Assembly (NCBI GenBank): GCA_025356655.1
Contig: JANXRW010000016.1
Span: 1-39,459, forward strand
DNA: 39,459 nt
Reading direction: 5' to 3'
From: Betaproteobacteria bacterium
Lineage (GTDB): Bacteria; Pseudomonadota; Gammaproteobacteria; Burkholderiales; SHXO01
Part shown: positions 19,700-30,988 of the stretch, in pieces
Layout: every line of letters starts with the position of its first letter
Numbering within the stretch: position 1 is the stretch's first letter
Made by a program: the position numbers and the translations under genes
The notes under the pieces: model-generated
What the model was told of the DNA's origin: nothing
The model's input: the letters and a program-made list of their open reading frames with translations, nothing else
Database searches by the model: none

Positions 19700-19724
19700 C
19701 GCACCCGGGGACTACTCGGGTGCG
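19700..19724 (-). terminator. Stem-loop between ftsZ and lpxC
   Basis: CGCACCCG (19700-19707) and CGGGTGCG (19717-19724) form a perfect eight-pair stem with a nine-base loop, 41 bases downstream of the ftsZ stop. No U-run follows on the minus strand, so it may be a partial terminator, an RNA-stabilising hairpin, or part of the lpxC leader. Confidence 0.5.
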
Positions 19725-19765
19725 CCTCGGGGCCTCCATTGGCCCACTTGCGCAGGCTGGGGGCC

Positions 19766-20929
19766 TCAATCCGCCTGCTTACGCAGGAAAGCGGGGATAT
19801 CCAGCATCTCCACGCCCGACTGGCGCATCGCTTCGATGGTCGAGTCACGGTTGCGGCGACGCATGACGGCCGGCACGTCGAACTTCTCGTAGTCCAAGAT
19901 GTCTGCGGCGTGGGGGTCGGTGCCTGTCTTCACCACGGTCAACGGCTTGCCCTGGCTTCGGTTGACCGGGGAACCCAGGCCGGTGGCGACGACGGTGACC
20001 CGTAGGTCATCGCCCATGTTCTCGTCGATGACCGTACCCACGATGACTGTGGCGTCCTCGGCGGTAAACGCCCGCACCGTGACCATGACGTCGTTAACCT
20101 CCTTCATCTTGAGCCCCATGGTCGCGGTGATGTTCACCAGCACGCCACGCGCGCCCGCCAGATTCACGTCCTCCAACAGGGGGCTCGAAACAGCCTGCTC
20201 GGCGGCGGAAGTTGCCCGATGCGGACCTGAGGCGCTGGCCGACCCCATCATGGCCATGCCCATCTCCGACATCACGGTGCGCACGTCGGCAAAGTCGACG
20301 TTCACCAGACCGGGGCAGTTGATGACCTCGGCGATCCCCGCCACCGCGCCGTGGAGCACGCTGTTGGCCGCCTTGAAGGCGTCGAGCAGGCTCACATCCT
20401 CACCGAGCACGTGCATGAGCTTCTCGTTGGGGATCACGATGAGCGAGTCGACATGGCGGGCCAACGCCTCCAGACCTTCCTGGGCGATGCGCGTGCGCTT
20501 GCCCTCGAAAGTGAACGGCTTGGTCACCACGGCCACCGTGAGAATCCCCAACTCCTTGGCAATCTCGGCCACCACCGGGGCAGCACCGGTGCCCGTCCCG
20601 CCCCCCATGCCCGCGGTGAGAAACAACATGTCGGCGCCTTCGATCAATTCGATGATGCGCTCCCGGTCCTCCTTTGCCGCCTCTTTCCCCACCTCCGGGT
20701 TGGCGCCGGCACCGAGACCCTTGGTCACCGCCGAGCCCAGCTGAAGAATGGTGGGGGCGCGGTTGCGCTTGAGCGCCTGGGCATCGGTATTGGCGCAGAT
20801 GAACTCCACGCCCTGGACCCCGGCCTCGATCATGTGATCCACGGCGTTTCCACCGCACCCGCCCACGCCGACGACCTTGATGAGCGCATCCTGAGGCTGC
20901 GCGTCGACCAGTTCGAATCTTTCAGCCAT
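19766..20929 (-). CDS. ftsZ: Cell division GTPase FtsZ
   Basis: A 387-residue tubulin homologue that polymerises into the Z ring. The GTP-binding T4 loop GGGTGTG is at residues 109-115. The N-terminal VVGVGGCGGNAVDHM and the synergy-loop region are conserved. The C-terminal tail LDIPAFLRKQAD binds FtsA, ZipA and ZapD, and zapD lies in this same window. ATG at 20929 with a strong GAGGAGA upstream. The 78-base gap to ftsA contains a hairpin and could hold an extra promoter. Confidence 0.99.
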   Translation of the reverse strand: MAERFELVDAQPQDALIKVVGVGGCGGNAVDHMIEAGVQGVEFICANTDAQALKRNRAPTILQLGSAVTKGLGAGANPEVGKEAAKEDRERIIELIEGADMLFLTAGMGGGTGTGAAPVVAEIAKELGILTVAVVTKPFTFEGKRTRIAQEGLEALARHVDSLIVIPNEKLMHVLGEDVSLLDAFKAANSVLHGAVAGIAEVINCPGLVNVDFADVRTVMSEMGMAMMGSASASGPHRATSAAEQAVSSPLLEDVNLAGARGVLVNITATMGLKMKEVNDVMVTVRAFTAEDATVIVGTVIDENMGDDLRVTVVATGLGSPVNRSQGKPLTVVKTGTDPHAADILDYEKFDVPAVMRRRNRDSTIEAMRQSGVEMLDIPAFLRKQAD

Positions 20930-20973
20930 TTCTTGTCTCCTCGATTTCCCACCGCAAATGAATCACCGCGTCC

Positions 20974-20992
20974 GGACGGGCGCGCCCCGTCC
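20974..20992 (-). repeat. Stem-loop between ftsA and ftsZ
   Basis: GGACGGG (20974-20980) pairs perfectly with CCCGTCC (20986-20992) around a five-base loop. It lies 15 bases after the ftsA stop and about 44 bases before the ftsZ start. No U-run follows, so a transcript-processing or stabilising role is more likely than termination. It may help raise ftsZ expression over ftsA. Confidence 0.45.
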
Positions 20993-21007
20993 GCCAACGC
21001 CCGCGCT

Positions 21008-22246
21008 CTAAAAATTCCCCTGCACCCACGTCTTCATCCGTCCCAGAATCTGTTTGAAAGAGGTACCTTGCATGCGCGCGATGCGCGCCCGTTGGTGGTG
21101 GGTGTGGGCCGCATAGAGCAGACCCATCACCGTCGAATAGCGAGGATTGCGCACCACCTCGGCGAGCAACCCCTGGTAGGCCGGCGTGCCCAGCCGAACG
21201 GGCATGTGGAAAATCTCCTCGCCCAGCTCGACCATGCCTGGCATGGCGCTGCTGCCGCCGGTGATGACGATTCCCGAGGAGAGCAGTTCCTCGAAGCCGC
21301 TGCGGCGAAGCTCGGCCTGGATCAGCGTGTAGAGCTCCTCCACCCGGGGTTCGATCACCTCGGCCAGGGTCTGGCGCGAGAGCTGCCGCCCGCCGCGATC
21401 CCCCACGCCGGGAACCTCCACGACGTCCTTCGTATCGGCGAGCTCGCGCAGCGCACAACCGAAGCGACGCTTGATCTCCTCGGCCTCCTTAGTGGGGGTA
21501 CGCAGCGCCATGGCGATATCGTTGGTGATCTGGTCGCCCGCGATGGGTATGACCGCCGTGTGGCGTATGGCACCTTGCGTAAACACGGCAATATCGCTGG
21601 TCCCGCCGCCGATATCCACGAGGCACACACCGAGGTCTTTTTCGTCCTCCGAGAGCACTGCCGTGGCCGAGGCCAGGGGCTGCAAGATGAGGTCCTGCAC
21701 CTCGAGGCCGCAACGGCGAACGCATTTCATGATGTTTTGGGCTGCCGACACCGCACCGGTGACGATGTGCACCTTGACCTCAAGCCGAACCCCGCTCATC
21801 CCTAGGGGCTCGCGAACGTCCTCCTGACCGTCGATGATGAATTCCTGGTTGAGGATGTGCAGGATCTGCTGATCGGTGGGGATATTCACCGCGCGCGCCG
21901 TATCGATCACGCGCTCGACGTCGGGCTGGCTCACCTCGCGGTCCTTGATCGCCACCATGCCGTGGGAGTTGAAGCTGCGGATGTGGCTACCGGCGATCCC
22001 CGTGAACACCTCGCGGATCTTGCAATCGGCCATCAGCTCCGCCTCCTCCAGTGCGCGCTGGATCGCGTGCACGGTGGATTCGATGTTGACCACGACGCCC
22101 TTCTTCAAGCCCCTGGAGACATGCGTGCCATAGCCGATCACGTCGAAGCCGCCGTCGGGCTTGAGCTCCGCCACCATGGCCACGATCTTGGAAGTCCCGA
22201 TGTCGAGACCCACGATCAGGTTCTTGCTCTCCTTGGTCTTGGTCAT
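21008..22246 (-). CDS. ftsA: Cell division protein FtsA
   Basis: A 412-residue actin-like ATPase that tethers FtsZ to the membrane and recruits later division proteins. The N-terminal phosphate-1 region LIVGLDIGTSKIVAMV is present. The phosphate-2 segment LVDIGGGTSDIAVF and the adenosine motif IVITGGSSAMPGM are present. The C-terminal amphipathic membrane anchor (FKQILGRMKTWVQGNF) closes the protein. The start is ATG at 22246, favoured by GGGGA nine bases upstream. An ATG at 22267, touching the ftsQ stop, would add seven residues. Confidence 0.98.
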   Translation of the reverse strand: MTKTKESKNLIVGLDIGTSKIVAMVAELKPDGGFDVIGYGTHVSRGLKKGVVVNIESTVHAIQRALEEAELMADCKIREVFTGIAGSHIRSFNSHGMVAIKDREVSQPDVERVIDTARAVNIPTDQQILHILNQEFIIDGQEDVREPLGMSGVRLEVKVHIVTGAVSAAQNIMKCVRRCGLEVQDLILQPLASATAVLSEDEKDLGVCLVDIGGGTSDIAVFTQGAIRHTAVIPIAGDQITNDIAMALRTPTKEAEEIKRRFGCALRELADTKDVVEVPGVGDRGGRQLSRQTLAEVIEPRVEELYTLIQAELRRSGFEELLSSGIVITGGSSAMPGMVELGEEIFHMPVRLGTPAYQGLLAEVVRNPRYSTVMGLLYAAHTHHQRARIARMQGTSFKQILGRMKTWVQGNF

Positions 22247-22267
22247 TAGGATTTTCCCCGTTGTCAT

Positions 22268-22987
22268 TCAAACGTCCCGTGCATTCCAGTGCAGTCCAGG
22301 GACGCTCACGGCAAAGCCGTTGGGATAGCGCAGATCGACCCGGTAGGAGCCGGGCGGCAGCCGTGCTAAGGTTGCGGCGAACACGGCTACGAACCGGGCT
22401 AGCCGCGGCGCCATCTCCTGACGTCCCAGCGCGAGCACGTAACCGTCATCGAGCTTCATCTCCCAGGCTCCCCGGTCGCTCAGGCGTAGCTCCGCGGGAA
22501 CGCGGTGCAGGGGTGCCAACAGAGTCAGGAATTCGCCGTGGCGCCGCGCCATCTCGGCCTGGGTGCCGACCGGCCCCAGAAACAGGGGCAGCGCACTCGC
22601 GGCGGCCGCGCGGAAGAGCTCCCCCTGGGAGTTCACCAGCGCGTCGTCATGCCAGCGCGCGAGCGCCACGTGCTCCTCGAGTTCCACCTCCAGCCGATCG
22701 GGCCAACGTCGGCGCAGGCTGGCGTGACGGACCCAGGGGAGCCTCTCGAAGGCTCGCCGGGTCTGCTCGAGGTCCACGGTGAAGAAATTCCCGCGCAACT
22801 GCTCACGAACCAGGCTGCTCACCTGCTCTTGACTGGTATGGCGCACCGGCCCGCTCAGCACCACTTCGCGCAGCGGAAACAGGGGCAGATGCGCAACCAC
22901 GGAACCCGCGCCCACCAGGGCGAGGGCCGCAGCCAATGCATAGAGCAGGTTGGCCACGAGATTGAGCTGCGCCGGCCTATCCCACAC
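22268..22987 (-). CDS. ftsQ: Cell division protein FtsQ
   Basis: A 239-residue bitopic membrane protein linking early and late divisome proteins through FtsB and FtsL. A short cytoplasmic N-terminus is followed by one transmembrane helix (about residues 13-32). The periplasmic POTRA domain has [18 protein letters not shown] and the FtsQ domain has [30 protein letters not shown]. The start overlaps the end of ddl by 11 bases. It lies in the normal ddl-ftsQ-ftsA order. Confidence 0.96.
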   Translation of the reverse strand: MWDRPAQLNLVANLLYALAAALALVGAGSVVAHLPLFPLREVVLSGPVRHTSQEQVSSLVREQLRGNFFTVDLEQTRRAFERLPWVRHASLRRRWPDRLEVELEEHVALARWHDDALVNSQGELFRAAAASALPLFLGPVGTQAEMARRHGEFLTLLAPLHRVPAELRLSDRGAWEMKLDDGYVLALGRQEMAPRLARFVAVFAATLARLPPGSYRVDLRYPNGFAVSVPGLHWNARDV

Positions 22988-23900
22988 GGGCCTGCTCCAG
23001 GATGCGCAAGCTCAGCTGCCCAAAATCCAGCCCCACGGCGCGCGCCGCCATGGGAACCAAGCTGTGGTCGGTCATGCCAGGGACGGTGTTGAGTTCCAGG
23101 AGGTAGGGTTCGAGGTCCCGATCGAGCATGAAATCCACGCGCCCCCAGCCGCGGCAGCCCAGAGCCGCGAAGGCTTCCAGGGCGAGCCGCTGCACGCGTG
23201 CCTCGGTCGCTGCCGGCAGCCCGCTGGGGATCAAGTAGCGGGTGTCGTTGGCCAGGTATTTGGCCTCGTAGTCATAGAACTCGCGCGGTGTTTCAAGGCG
23301 AATGAGCGGCAGCGCTTCCTCGCCCAATATCCCCACGGTCACCTCGGGCCCGGCGATGAACTGCTCGGCGATGACCACCTCGTCATGGGCAAGGGCCTCG
23401 CGCAAGGCGGCGGGCAAGTCCTGCTCGCCCTTGACCTTGCTGATGCCGAGGCTCGAGCCCTCGCGGGCCGGCTTGACCATCAGGGGTAAGCCCAGGCGCG
23501 CGGCGAGCCCGGCACAATCGGCACCGGGAAGCACACGCTCGAAGCGCGGCGTGGGCAGGCCGGCAGCGCCCCAAATCAGCTTCGAGCGCCACTTGTCCAT
23601 CGCGAGGGCGCTCGCCGCGACGCCGCTACCCGTATAGGGAATCCCCATCCACTCGAGCACACCCTGAATCGCGCCGTCCTCGCCGAGGCTGCCATGCAGG
23701 GCAATGAAAGCGCGCCCGAAACCACGAAGTTCCTCCAGCGGCCGCTGTGCCGGGTCGAAGCCCTCGGCCTCGACGCCAGCACCGCGCAGCGCCTCGAGCA
23801 CCCGCGCCCCGCTCAGCAGTGAAATCGGGCGCTCGCCCGAGCGGCCGCCCAAAAGCACGGCCACCGGCCTCGGGCTTTGTGGGGAATTGACTGCGCTCAC
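22977..23900 (-). CDS. ddl: D-alanine--D-alanine ligase
   Basis: A 307-residue ATP-grasp enzyme joining two D-alanines for the peptidoglycan stem. [16 protein letters not shown] is the N-terminal substrate segment, [15 protein letters not shown] supplies the His-Gly loop, and [19 protein letters not shown] binds [11 protein letters not shown] and [17 protein letters not shown] carry the metal ligands. In the first motif, Pro-Ile replaces the more usual Glu-Val after ER or an equivalent position. GTG start at 23900 overlaps the murB stop (GTGA). The length fits the DdlB type within dcw clusters. Confidence 0.97.
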   Translation of the reverse strand: MSAVNSPQSPRPVAVLLGGRSGERPISLLSGARVLEALRGAGVEAEGFDPAQRPLEELRGFGRAFIALHGSLGEDGAIQGVLEWMGIPYTGSGVAASALAMDKWRSKLIWGAAGLPTPRFERVLPGADCAGLAARLGLPLMVKPAREGSSLGISKVKGEQDLPAALREALAHDEVVIAEQFIAGPEVTVGILGEEALPLIRLETPREFYDYEAKYLANDTRYLIPSGLPAATEARVQRLALEAFAALGCRGWGRVDFMLDRDLEPYLLELNTVPGMTDHSLVPMAARAVGLDFGQLSLRILEQARVG

Positions 23901-24820
23901 AACGGTGCTCCGATGATGCGCACCTCACGATGCAGGTGCACGCCGAAACGCGCGGCCACCGTCTGTTCTGCCACCACGATGAGTTCCTCGATGTCGGCGG
24001 CGCGCGCGCCACCACAGTTGACAATGAAATTCGCGTGCTTGGGCGAGATCTGTGCACCGCCGATGCGTCGCCCCTTCAGGCCTGCCGCCTCGATCAGGCG
24101 CGCGGCATGGTCGCCTTGCGGATTGCGGAACACCGAGCCCGCATTGGGTTGGCCCAGGGGCTGGCTGGCCACACGCCGCGCGAGCAGGTCGCGAATCAGT
24201 TCACGCCCGGCAACGCCATCGCCGCGCGGGAAATCGAACCAGGCCCCGACGAACCACTCCTCCCCCCCCTCCAACAACTCCACCTGCCGATAGCCGGTGC
24301 GGTATTCCTGGGGGGCGCGCTCGCGCAGGGTCCCGGTGCGGCCCACGGTGTGGACTCGGTTCACCACCGCCCAGGTCTCGCCGCCATAGCAGCCCGCGTT
24401 CATGGCCAAGGCGCCTCCCACCGTGCCGGGGATCCCCGCCAGGAACTCGCCGCCGCGGGCACCCTGGTTGGCGCTGAAACGGGCGAGCTTAGGGCTCGCC
24501 ACGCCCGCCTGCGCGTAGATGCGCACCCCCTCGGGGCGCTCCTCCACCGCGCCTAGCACGCTCAACGCCGGATGGGTGAAGATCACCGTCGCGCGCACCC
24601 CGCCGTCGCGCACCAGCAGATTGCTTCCCAGGCCTAACAGATAGACGGGCTGTCGCCGGTCCTGCTGCGCCAGAAAGCAGCACAGATCATCGAGGTCCGC
24701 CGGGAAATAGGCCCATTGGGCCGGGCCACCCACGCGCCAGCTGGTGTGCCGGTGCATGGGCTCGTCACGGCGCAATTGCCCTTGCAGCAGATCTGCGCGG
24801 CCCAGTTCAGACATGTCCAT
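23897..24820 (-). CDS. murB: UDP-N-acetylenolpyruvoylglucosamine reductase MurB
   Basis: A 307-residue FAD-dependent reductase that completes UDP-MurNAc. The FAD-binding N-terminal domain has [10 protein letters not shown] and [36 protein letters not shown] and the catalytic-Ser/Glu C-terminal segment NAGSVFRNP follow, then KHANFIVN. The short form lacking the Tyr-loop insertion of E. coli MurB (type II) fits the length. ATG at 24820 overlaps murC by 14 bases; a second ATG two codons on is possible. Confidence 0.97.
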   Translation of the reverse strand: MDMSELGRADLLQGQLRRDEPMHRHTSWRVGGPAQWAYFPADLDDLCCFLAQQDRRQPVYLLGLGSNLLVRDGGVRATVIFTHPALSVLGAVEERPEGVRIYAQAGVASPKLARFSANQGARGGEFLAGIPGTVGGALAMNAGCYGGETWAVVNRVHTVGRTGTLRERAPQEYRTGYRQVELLEGGEEWFVGAWFDFPRGDGVAGRELIRDLLARRVASQPLGQPNAGSVFRNPQGDHAARLIEAAGLKGRRIGGAQISPKHANFIVNCGGARAADIEELIVVAEQTVAARFGVHLHREVRIIGAPL

Positions 24821-26243
24821 GGATTTCCACCTGCCCGGCTTCGCGCTGCAGCGTGAGCGGCAGCGCCCCGATGGATCCCGCTCCCATTACGACCACCACG
24901 TCCCCGTCACGAACGGCAGCGGCTAGGGCTGCCGGCAACTCCGCCACCTTCTCGACGAATACCGGCTCCACCTTCCCTGCCACGCGCACCGCGCGGGCGA
25001 GCGCCCGTCCGTCGGCGGCTACGATGGGCGACTCGCCAGCGGGATAGACCTCGGTCAAGATGAGTGCGTCCACCGAGGAGAGCACCCCCACGAAGTCTTC
25101 GAACACATCGCGCGTGCGGGTGTAGCGGTGCGGCTGAAACACCAGTAGCAGTCGCCGCCCCGGAAACGCGCCGCGGGCCGCGGACAGTGTCGCGGCCATC
25201 TCCACGGGATGGTGGCCGTAGTCATCCACCAGTTCAAAGCTACCGCCCGCGCACGGCAGCGCACCGTAGCGCTCGAAACGCCGCCCCACGCCGCCGAACT
25301 GCGACAAGGCGCGCATCATGGCGGCGGGCTCGACGCCCACCTCCAGGCCCACCGCGATGGCCGCCAGCGCGTTCAACACGTTGTGCACCCCGGGTAGGTT
25401 GAGTGTCACCGGGAAGGATTGTGGCTCACCGCCCGTACTGCGCAGCGCGTCGCTGCGGATCTGCACGTTGAATCGCATCCGGCCGTGCTCGTGCTCCACA
25501 TCGACGGCGCGCACGCGTGCCTCCTCGCCCAGCCCGTAGCTGGTCACGGGCTTGGTCACGAGGGGGAGGATGGCGCGCACATTGGGGTCGTCGATGCACA
25601 GGATCGCAACACCGTAGAAGGGCAGCCGGTAGGTGAAATCCAGGAACGCCTGGCGCAGCCTGGAGAGGTCGTGCCCGTAGGTCTCCATGTGGTCGGCGTC
25701 GATGTTCGTGATGACCGCCAGCACCGGCTGCAGGTGCAGGAAGGAGGCATCGGACTCGTCGGCCTCGACCACGATGAATTCGCCGCGCCCCAGGCGGGCG
25801 TTTGAACCGGCCGCCTCGAGGCGGCCGCCGATGACGAACGTGGGGTCGAGGCCCGCCTCGGCCAACACGCTCGCCACCAGGCTCGTAGTGGTTGTCTTAC
25901 CGTGAGTGCCCGCCACCGCAATCCCCTGGCGCAGCCGCAGGAGTTCCGCGAGCATGAGCGCACGCGGAACTACGGGGATGCGCCGCGCACGGGCGGCCGC
26001 CACCTCAGGGTTGTCGGACTTCACCGCCGTGGATACCACCACCACGTCGGCGCCCTCGACGTTGGTCAGCGCGTGGCCAATGAAGATCTGTGCGCCCTGG
26101 CTCTCCAACCGCGCCGTGGCCGGCCCCGGCGCAAGGTCCGAGCCGCTGACCCGGTAGCCGAGGTTGAGAAGCACCTCGGCGATGCCGCTCATCCCCACGC
26201 CCCCGATGCCCACGAAATGCACCTTCCGCACGCGATGTTTCAT
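24807..26243 (-). CDS. murC: UDP-N-acetylmuramate--L-alanine ligase MurC
   Basis: A 478-residue Mur ligase adding L-Ala, the first residue of the stem peptide. The Rossmann domain begins [18 protein letters not shown]. The ATP loop [12 protein letters not shown] lies near residues 109-120. [12 protein letters not shown] and [10 protein letters not shown] are MurC-specific. All three Mur-ligase domains are complete. ATG at 26243; 25 bases separate it from murG. Confidence 0.98.
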   Translation of the reverse strand: MKHRVRKVHFVGIGGVGMSGIAEVLLNLGYRVSGSDLAPGPATARLESQGAQIFIGHALTNVEGADVVVVSTAVKSDNPEVAAARARRIPVVPRALMLAELLRLRQGIAVAGTHGKTTTTSLVASVLAEAGLDPTFVIGGRLEAAGSNARLGRGEFIVVEADESDASFLHLQPVLAVITNIDADHMETYGHDLSRLRQAFLDFTYRLPFYGVAILCIDDPNVRAILPLVTKPVTSYGLGEEARVRAVDVEHEHGRMRFNVQIRSDALRSTGGEPQSFPVTLNLPGVHNVLNALAAIAVGLEVGVEPAAMMRALSQFGGVGRRFERYGALPCAGGSFELVDDYGHHPVEMAATLSAARGAFPGRRLLLVFQPHRYTRTRDVFEDFVGVLSSVDALILTEVYPAGESPIVAADGRALARAVRVAGKVEPVFVEKVAELPAALAAAVRDGDVVVVMGAGSIGALPLTLQREAGQVEIHGHV

Positions 26244-26268
26244 GAAGTGGCCCCGCAGCGCTGTCCGG

Positions 26269-27363
26269 TCATATCACCGCCTCCATGCAGGCGAGTCCGA
26301 CGCAGCGCACGGCATCGGCCTTCGCTAGAGCCCGCGCCTGCTCGGCCATCCCCAACAGCCGTGTGCGATCGATTTCCCGCAACACCTTGGCCAGCGCCTG
26401 CGGCTCCAGTCGTGCCTGCGGTATGAGCAGCGCCGCACCGGCGTCGACGAGTAGTCGGGCGTTCGCGCTCTGGTGGTCGTCGACGGCAAAGGGGAAGGGA
26501 ACCAACACACTGCCCACGCCCGCACAGGCCAGTTCGGCCACGGTCAGCGCGCCGGCCCGGCAGACCACTAGGTCGGCCTCGCCATAGCCGGCGGCCATGT
26601 CGGCGATGAAGGCCACGGCATTCGCCTCGACGCCCGCCTGGGCATAGTTGGCGCGCAGGGTCTCCAGGTGCGCCGCGCCTGCTTGGTGCGTCACCCGGGG
26701 CCGCTCGGCCGCGCTCAAAAGCGCCAGGGCGCGCGGCAAGACTTCGTTAAGCGCCTGGGCCCCCAGACTGCCCCCCAGAACAAGCAAGCGCAGCGGCCCC
26801 TTGCGACCGAGGAAGCGCTCGCTGGGGGCCGGCAGTGCGGCGATTTCCGCGCGCACCGGGTTGCCGCACCAGGTCGACCCCGGCAGCGCCGCCGGAAACC
26901 CCGAGAGCACCCGGGTCGCCAGCCGGGCGAGCAGCCGATTGGCCAATCCAGCGACCGCATTCTGTTCATGCAGCACCAGCGGGGTGCGCGTGAGCCAAGC
27001 GACGACGCCCGCCGGAAAGGACACGTAGCCGCCCATACCCAGAACCACGTCGGGGCGCACGCGCGCCATTAACCGGGCGCTCTGCAGGGCCGCGCGTAGC
27101 AGCGTAGCGGGCAGCGCCAGCCAGCGCCCGAGGCCCTTGCCGCGAACCCCGCGGAAGCGAATCGAGTGCAAGGTGATCCCCGCTGCCGGTACGAGCCGGG
27201 TCTCCAAGCCTTGCTCCCCGCCCAGCCAGGCCACGTTCCAGCCCTCACCGCGCAGCCACTGGGCAACGGCGAGTCCAGGGAAGACGTGCCCGCCCGTGCC
27301 ACCGGCCAGCACCAGCAGGGTGGGCGCAGCGCGCAACCCGTGCTCCTGGCCCGTGGCGCTCAC
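26269..27363 (-). CDS. murG: UDP-GlcNAc:lipid I transferase MurG
   Basis: A 364-residue GT-B glycosyltransferase converting lipid I to lipid II at the inner face of the membrane. The N-terminal G-loop [16 protein letters not shown] is the acceptor-binding site. [25 protein letters not shown] and the donor-site [18 protein letters not shown] are present, as is [16 protein letters not shown] at 27363 overlaps the ftsW stop (GTGA), indicating coupled translation. Confidence 0.98.
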   Translation of the reverse strand: MSATGQEHGLRAAPTLLVLAGGTGGHVFPGLAVAQWLRGEGWNVAWLGGEQGLETRLVPAAGITLHSIRFRGVRGKGLGRWLALPATLLRAALQSARLMARVRPDVVLGMGGYVSFPAGVVAWLTRTPLVLHEQNAVAGLANRLLARLATRVLSGFPAALPGSTWCGNPVRAEIAALPAPSERFLGRKGPLRLLVLGGSLGAQALNEVLPRALALLSAAERPRVTHQAGAAHLETLRANYAQAGVEANAVAFIADMAAGYGEADLVVCRAGALTVAELACAGVGSVLVPFPFAVDDHQSANARLLVDAGAALLIPQARLEPQALAKVLREIDRTRLLGMAEQARALAKADAVRCVGLACMEAVI

Positions 27364-28523
27364 GACAATTTCCCCTGCATCAATTGGCGCGACTCCCAGT
27401 CCACTCGCAGCAGGAGCGCCAGGGCGCCGCAGTTGGCCAGGAGACCGCTACCGCCAAAACTCAACAGCGGCAGGGTCAGTCCCTTGGTCGGCAGCAGCCC
27501 CAGGTTCACACCCATGTTGATGATGGACTGGACACCGAACCACAGCCCGATACCCTGGGCCACCAGGGCGCTGAAGTAGCGTTCCAGGCGCGCGGCCTGG
27601 GCACCGATGGCGAAGGCTCTGACCACCAGGCCAGCAAAGAGTAGAACCACGACCGCCACGCCGACGAAGCCGAGCTCCTCGCCGATCACTGCCAGTAGAA
27701 AGTCGGTGTGCGCCTCCGGGAGATAGAAGAGCTTCTCCACGCTGCCGCCCAGTCCGACGCCCAGCCAGTCGCCGCGCCCAAAGGCGAGCAGCGCGTGGCA
27801 AAGCTGGTAGCTCTTGCCGTACTGATCCTCCCAGGGATGCATGAATCCGAGGACGCGTTGCATGCGGTAGGGGGCGGTGACGATGACCACGACGAAGCCC
27901 GCGGCCAGTAGCACGAGGAGGCCGGCGAAGAGGCGCCAGTTCATCCCCCCCAAAAAGAGCACGCCCATCGCGATGGCGCATACGACGGCGAAGGCGCCGA
28001 AGTCGGGTTCGCGCAGGAGCAGCCCCCCCACCAGCAACATGACACTCAGCATGGGGAGGAAGCCGCGCTTGAAGCTATGCATCCACGCGGCCTTGCGCAC
28101 GGTGTAGTCGGCGGCGTAGAGCACGGCGAAGAGTTTCATGAACTCCGAGGGCTGCAAATTGGCGCTCACCAGCGGCAGCCAGCGCCGGCTGCCGTTGACC
28201 TCGCGCCCGACGCCGGGGATCAGCACGGCGAAGAGCAGGACCACGCCACCGATAAACAAATAGGGCGCGGCCTCCTGCCAGGCGCGCATGGGCAACTGGT
28301 AGACCATCCACCCGGCGGCTAGGCTGATCACCAGGAACAGCGTGTGGCGGATAAGGAAAAACACGCTCTGGTGGTTGCTATAGCGACCGCCCTCCGCGAT
28401 GGCGATGGATGCGGAATAGACCATCACTACGCCGACAGCGAGCAGCAGGAGCGTGGCCCAGGTCACGACCGGATCGTGGGGGTACATCGCCGCGGGGCGC
28501 AGGGCTGCCGCCTGGGGCGTCAC
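27360..28523 (-). CDS. ftsW: Septal peptidoglycan polymerase FtsW
   Basis: A 387-residue SEDS-family glycosyltransferase with about ten membrane helices, working with FtsI at the septum. Family segments include [11 protein letters not shown] near the N-terminus, [21 protein letters not shown], and [47 protein letters not shown] segment closes the catalytic core. GTG at 28523 overlaps the murD stop as GTGA. A longer in-frame extension lies wholly inside murD and has no membrane-protein character. Confidence 0.97.
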   Translation of the reverse strand: MTPQAAALRPAAMYPHDPVVTWATLLLLAVGVVMVYSASIAIAEGGRYSNHQSVFFLIRHTLFLVISLAAGWMVYQLPMRAWQEAAPYLFIGGVVLLFAVLIPGVGREVNGSRRWLPLVSANLQPSEFMKLFAVLYAADYTVRKAAWMHSFKRGFLPMLSVMLLVGGLLLREPDFGAFAVVCAIAMGVLFLGGMNWRLFAGLLVLLAAGFVVVIVTAPYRMQRVLGFMHPWEDQYGKSYQLCHALLAFGRGDWLGVGLGGSVEKLFYLPEAHTDFLLAVIGEELGFVGVAVVVLLFAGLVVRAFAIGAQAARLERYFSALVAQGIGLWFGVQSIINMGVNLGLLPTKGLTLPLLSFGGSGLLANCGALALLLRVDWESRQLMQGKLS

Positions 28524-29899
28524 GACGCGACCTTCAGGGCGGCGACCGCGCTGGCAAAAACCTGCGCCCGGTGTTCGTAGTTGCGGAACATGTCGAAGCT
28601 CGCGCAGGCGGGCGACAGCATCACGCAATCGCCCGCCTGCGCTTGCTCGAAGGCCAGGGCCACGGCGGCGGGTAGGCTTGGCGCGCGCCACAAGGGCACG
28701 CCGGTGGGGGCGAGTTCCCGGCCGATGGCCTCACCATCGCGCCCGATGAGGACCACGGCGCGCGCGTGGTGGGCTACGGCAGGAGCAAGCGGGGAGAAGT
28801 CCTGCCCCTTCCCGTCGCCCCCGGCAATGAGTACCACCGGCGCACCTAAGCCCTCCAGGGCAGCCACGGTCGCCCCCACGTTGGTGCCCTTCGAGTCGTC
28901 GTAGAAATCGACACCACCGATGCGGGCGATATGCTGGACGCGGTGCGCAAGACCGGTGAAGCTGCCCAGCGCCGCGTCCATGGCGGCGGCGCTCACGTTC
29001 AAGCAACGGGTCAGAGCCATGGCGGCCAGGGCATTGGCGCGATTGTGGCTACCCGCCACCTGCAGCCGGCGGGCAGCGACCAATGGCTCGCCTGCCTGGG
29101 CGAGCCAGTCTTCGCCGCCGCCGGGCAGGATGCCAAAGTCGTGGGCGCCCGACGGCGCGTCTAACCCAAACGTCGTGACCGCGCGGCCGGCGAGCGCCAT
29201 GCCCAGGCTGAGCGGGTCCTGCCGATTCAGCACCTGCACGCCGCGCCCGCGGAAGATGCGCGCCTTCGCGGCTGCGTAGGCCGGCATCCCCGCATAACGG
29301 TCCAAGTGGTCCTGGGATAGATTCAGACAGGCTGCCGCCCGCGCATCCAGGGAGAAGGTGCTCTCCAGTTGGAAACTCGAAAGCTCGAGCACAAAGACCG
29401 GATTGCGCGTGCCGCCCTCGAGGATCGCCTGCAGGGCGTCCAGCACCGGCAAGCCGATGTTACCGGCCACCACGGTAGGCAGGCCCGCGGCGCGGCAGAT
29501 CGCGCCCGTCATCTCGGTGACCGTGCTCTTTCCGTTGGAACCGGTGATGGCGAGCACCCGGGCCGCGACGAGGGACGGCAGCGCACGGGCGAACAATTCA
29601 ATGTCGCCTACCAAGGGCACACCCCGCGCGAGCGCGGGGGCGAAGGCGGGTTCGGTGCGCGGGACGCCCGGGCTCAGTGCGATCAAGTCTGCCCCTGTGA
29701 ACCAGGTGGCCTCGAAGGCACCGGTGCGCAGCGGGACGCCGGGCAGTTCCTCCCGCAGTTGGCCGGCGCAGGGCGGCTCCGCCCGGCTGTCGGCCACCTG
29801 CACCCGTGCCCCGCGGCGGTGCAGCCAGCGTGCCATGGACAGGCCGCTGGGTCCCAGCCCCGCCACCACCGCGGCGATGCCCTCGAGCGATCGGTCCAT
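28520..29899 (-). CDS. murD: UDP-N-acetylmuramoyl-L-alanine--D-glutamate ligase MurD
   Basis: A 459-residue Mur ligase adding D-Glu. The N-terminal UDP-binding domain has [15 protein letters not shown]. The ATP loop is [11 protein letters not shown] (about residues 117-127). [20 protein letters not shown] and the C-terminal [11 protein letters not shown] and [22 protein letters not shown] end are typical. ATG at 29899, two bases after the mraY stop region (TGACATG). It overlaps ftsW by four bases. Confidence 0.98.
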   Translation of the reverse strand: MDRSLEGIAAVVAGLGPSGLSMARWLHRRGARVQVADSRAEPPCAGQLREELPGVPLRTGAFEATWFTGADLIALSPGVPRTEPAFAPALARGVPLVGDIELFARALPSLVAARVLAITGSNGKSTVTEMTGAICRAAGLPTVVAGNIGLPVLDALQAILEGGTRNPVFVLELSSFQLESTFSLDARAAACLNLSQDHLDRYAGMPAYAAAKARIFRGRGVQVLNRQDPLSLGMALAGRAVTTFGLDAPSGAHDFGILPGGGEDWLAQAGEPLVAARRLQVAGSHNRANALAAMALTRCLNVSAAAMDAALGSFTGLAHRVQHIARIGGVDFYDDSKGTNVGATVAALEGLGAPVVLIAGGDGKGQDFSPLAPAVAHHARAVVLIGRDGEAIGRELAPTGVPLWRAPSLPAAVALAFEQAQAGDCVMLSPACASFDMFRNYEHRAQVFASAVAALKVAS

Positions 29900-29900
29900 G

Positions 29901-30986
29901 TCAGCGCAGCTTCAAGGTGGAAAGCCCGCCCAGGACGAGCATCATGGTGATGATCCAGAAGCGAACCACTACCTGGTTTTCTTTCCAGCCCTTGAGCTCG
30001 TAGTGATGATGCAGGGGGGCCATGCGGAAGATTCGCCTGCCGGTGAGCTTGAAGGAAGCGACCTGCAGCATCACCGACAGCGTCTCCACCACGAAGACGC
30101 CGCCCATCACAAAAAACACGATCTCCTGGCGCACGATGACCGCTACGCTGCCAAGCGCCGCCCCCAGCGCCAGGGCGCCCACGTCGCCCATGAAAACCTC
30201 GGCGGGGTAGGCATTGAACCAGAGGAAGCCCAACCCGGCTCCCGCCATGGAGGCACAGAAGACGGTCAGTTCCCCGGCACCGGGGATGTGCGGGAAACCC
30301 AGGTAACGCGAGAACACCGCATGGCCGGCGACATAGGCGAAGACCCCCAGGGCGCTGCCCACCATGACCGTGGGCATGATGGCCAGGCCATCGAGCCCGT
30401 CGGTGAGGTTCACCGCGTTGCTACTGCCCACGATGACAAAATAGGTCATCGCGATGAACCCCCAGACACCCAGCGGGTAGGCCACGTGCTTGAAGAAGGG
30501 CACGATGAACTCTGTCTGCGCGGGCAGGCTGGAGCTGAACGCGAGGAAGACGGCGGCCCCTAGCCCGATGACGGACTGCCAAAAGAACTTCTGCCGCGCG
30601 GGAAGGCCCTTCGGATCGCGGTTCACGACCTTCTTGTAGTCGTCCACCAAGCCGATCAGCCCAAAGCCCAGCGTCACGGAGACCACCACCCAGATGAACC
30701 GGTTGCTCAGGTCGCCCCAGAGCACGGTGGCGGCGGTGATGGAAACGAGGATCAGGGCCCCGCCCATGGTGGGCGTACCCGCCTTCTTCAGGTGAGTCTG
30801 TGGTCCGTCATCGCGCACCGCCTGCCCCACCTTGTAGGCGGTGAGCTTGCGGATCATCAGAGGCCCCACCAGGAAACTGATGGCCAGCGACGTCAAGGTG
30901 GCCAGCACGGCGCGCAGCGTGATGTAGTTGAAGACGTTGAAGGTGCGAACTTCCTGGCCAAGCCATTGGGTCAGCAGCAGCAGCAT
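29901..30986 (-). CDS. mraY: Phospho-MurNAc-pentapeptide translocase MraY
   Basis: A 361-residue polytopic enzyme transferring phospho-MurNAc-pentapeptide to undecaprenyl phosphate to form lipid I. Family signatures are [11 protein letters not shown], the Asp pair in [23 protein letters not shown] and the C-terminal [15 protein letters not shown]. About ten transmembrane segments are evident. The length is almost that of E. coli MraY. ATG at 30986, two bases after the murF stop. Confidence 0.98.
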   Translation of the reverse strand: MLLLLTQWLGQEVRTFNVFNYITLRAVLATLTSLAISFLVGPLMIRKLTAYKVGQAVRDDGPQTHLKKAGTPTMGGALILVSITAATVLWGDLSNRFIWVVVSVTLGFGLIGLVDDYKKVVNRDPKGLPARQKFFWQSVIGLGAAVFLAFSSSLPAQTEFIVPFFKHVAYPLGVWGFIAMTYFVIVGSSNAVNLTDGLDGLAIMPTVMVGSALGVFAYVAGHAVFSRYLGFPHIPGAGELTVFCASMAGAGLGFLWFNAYPAEVFMGDVGALALGAALGSVAVIVRQEIVFFVMGGVFVVETLSVMLQVASFKLTGRRIFRMAPLHHHYELKGWKENQVVVRFWIITMMLVLGGLSTLKLR

Positions 30987-30988
30987 GG

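Noticed and set aside
20351..21805. Long open frame opposite ftsZ/ftsA (484 codons)
   Set aside because: Antisense shadow of two well-supported genes, with no recognisable domain.
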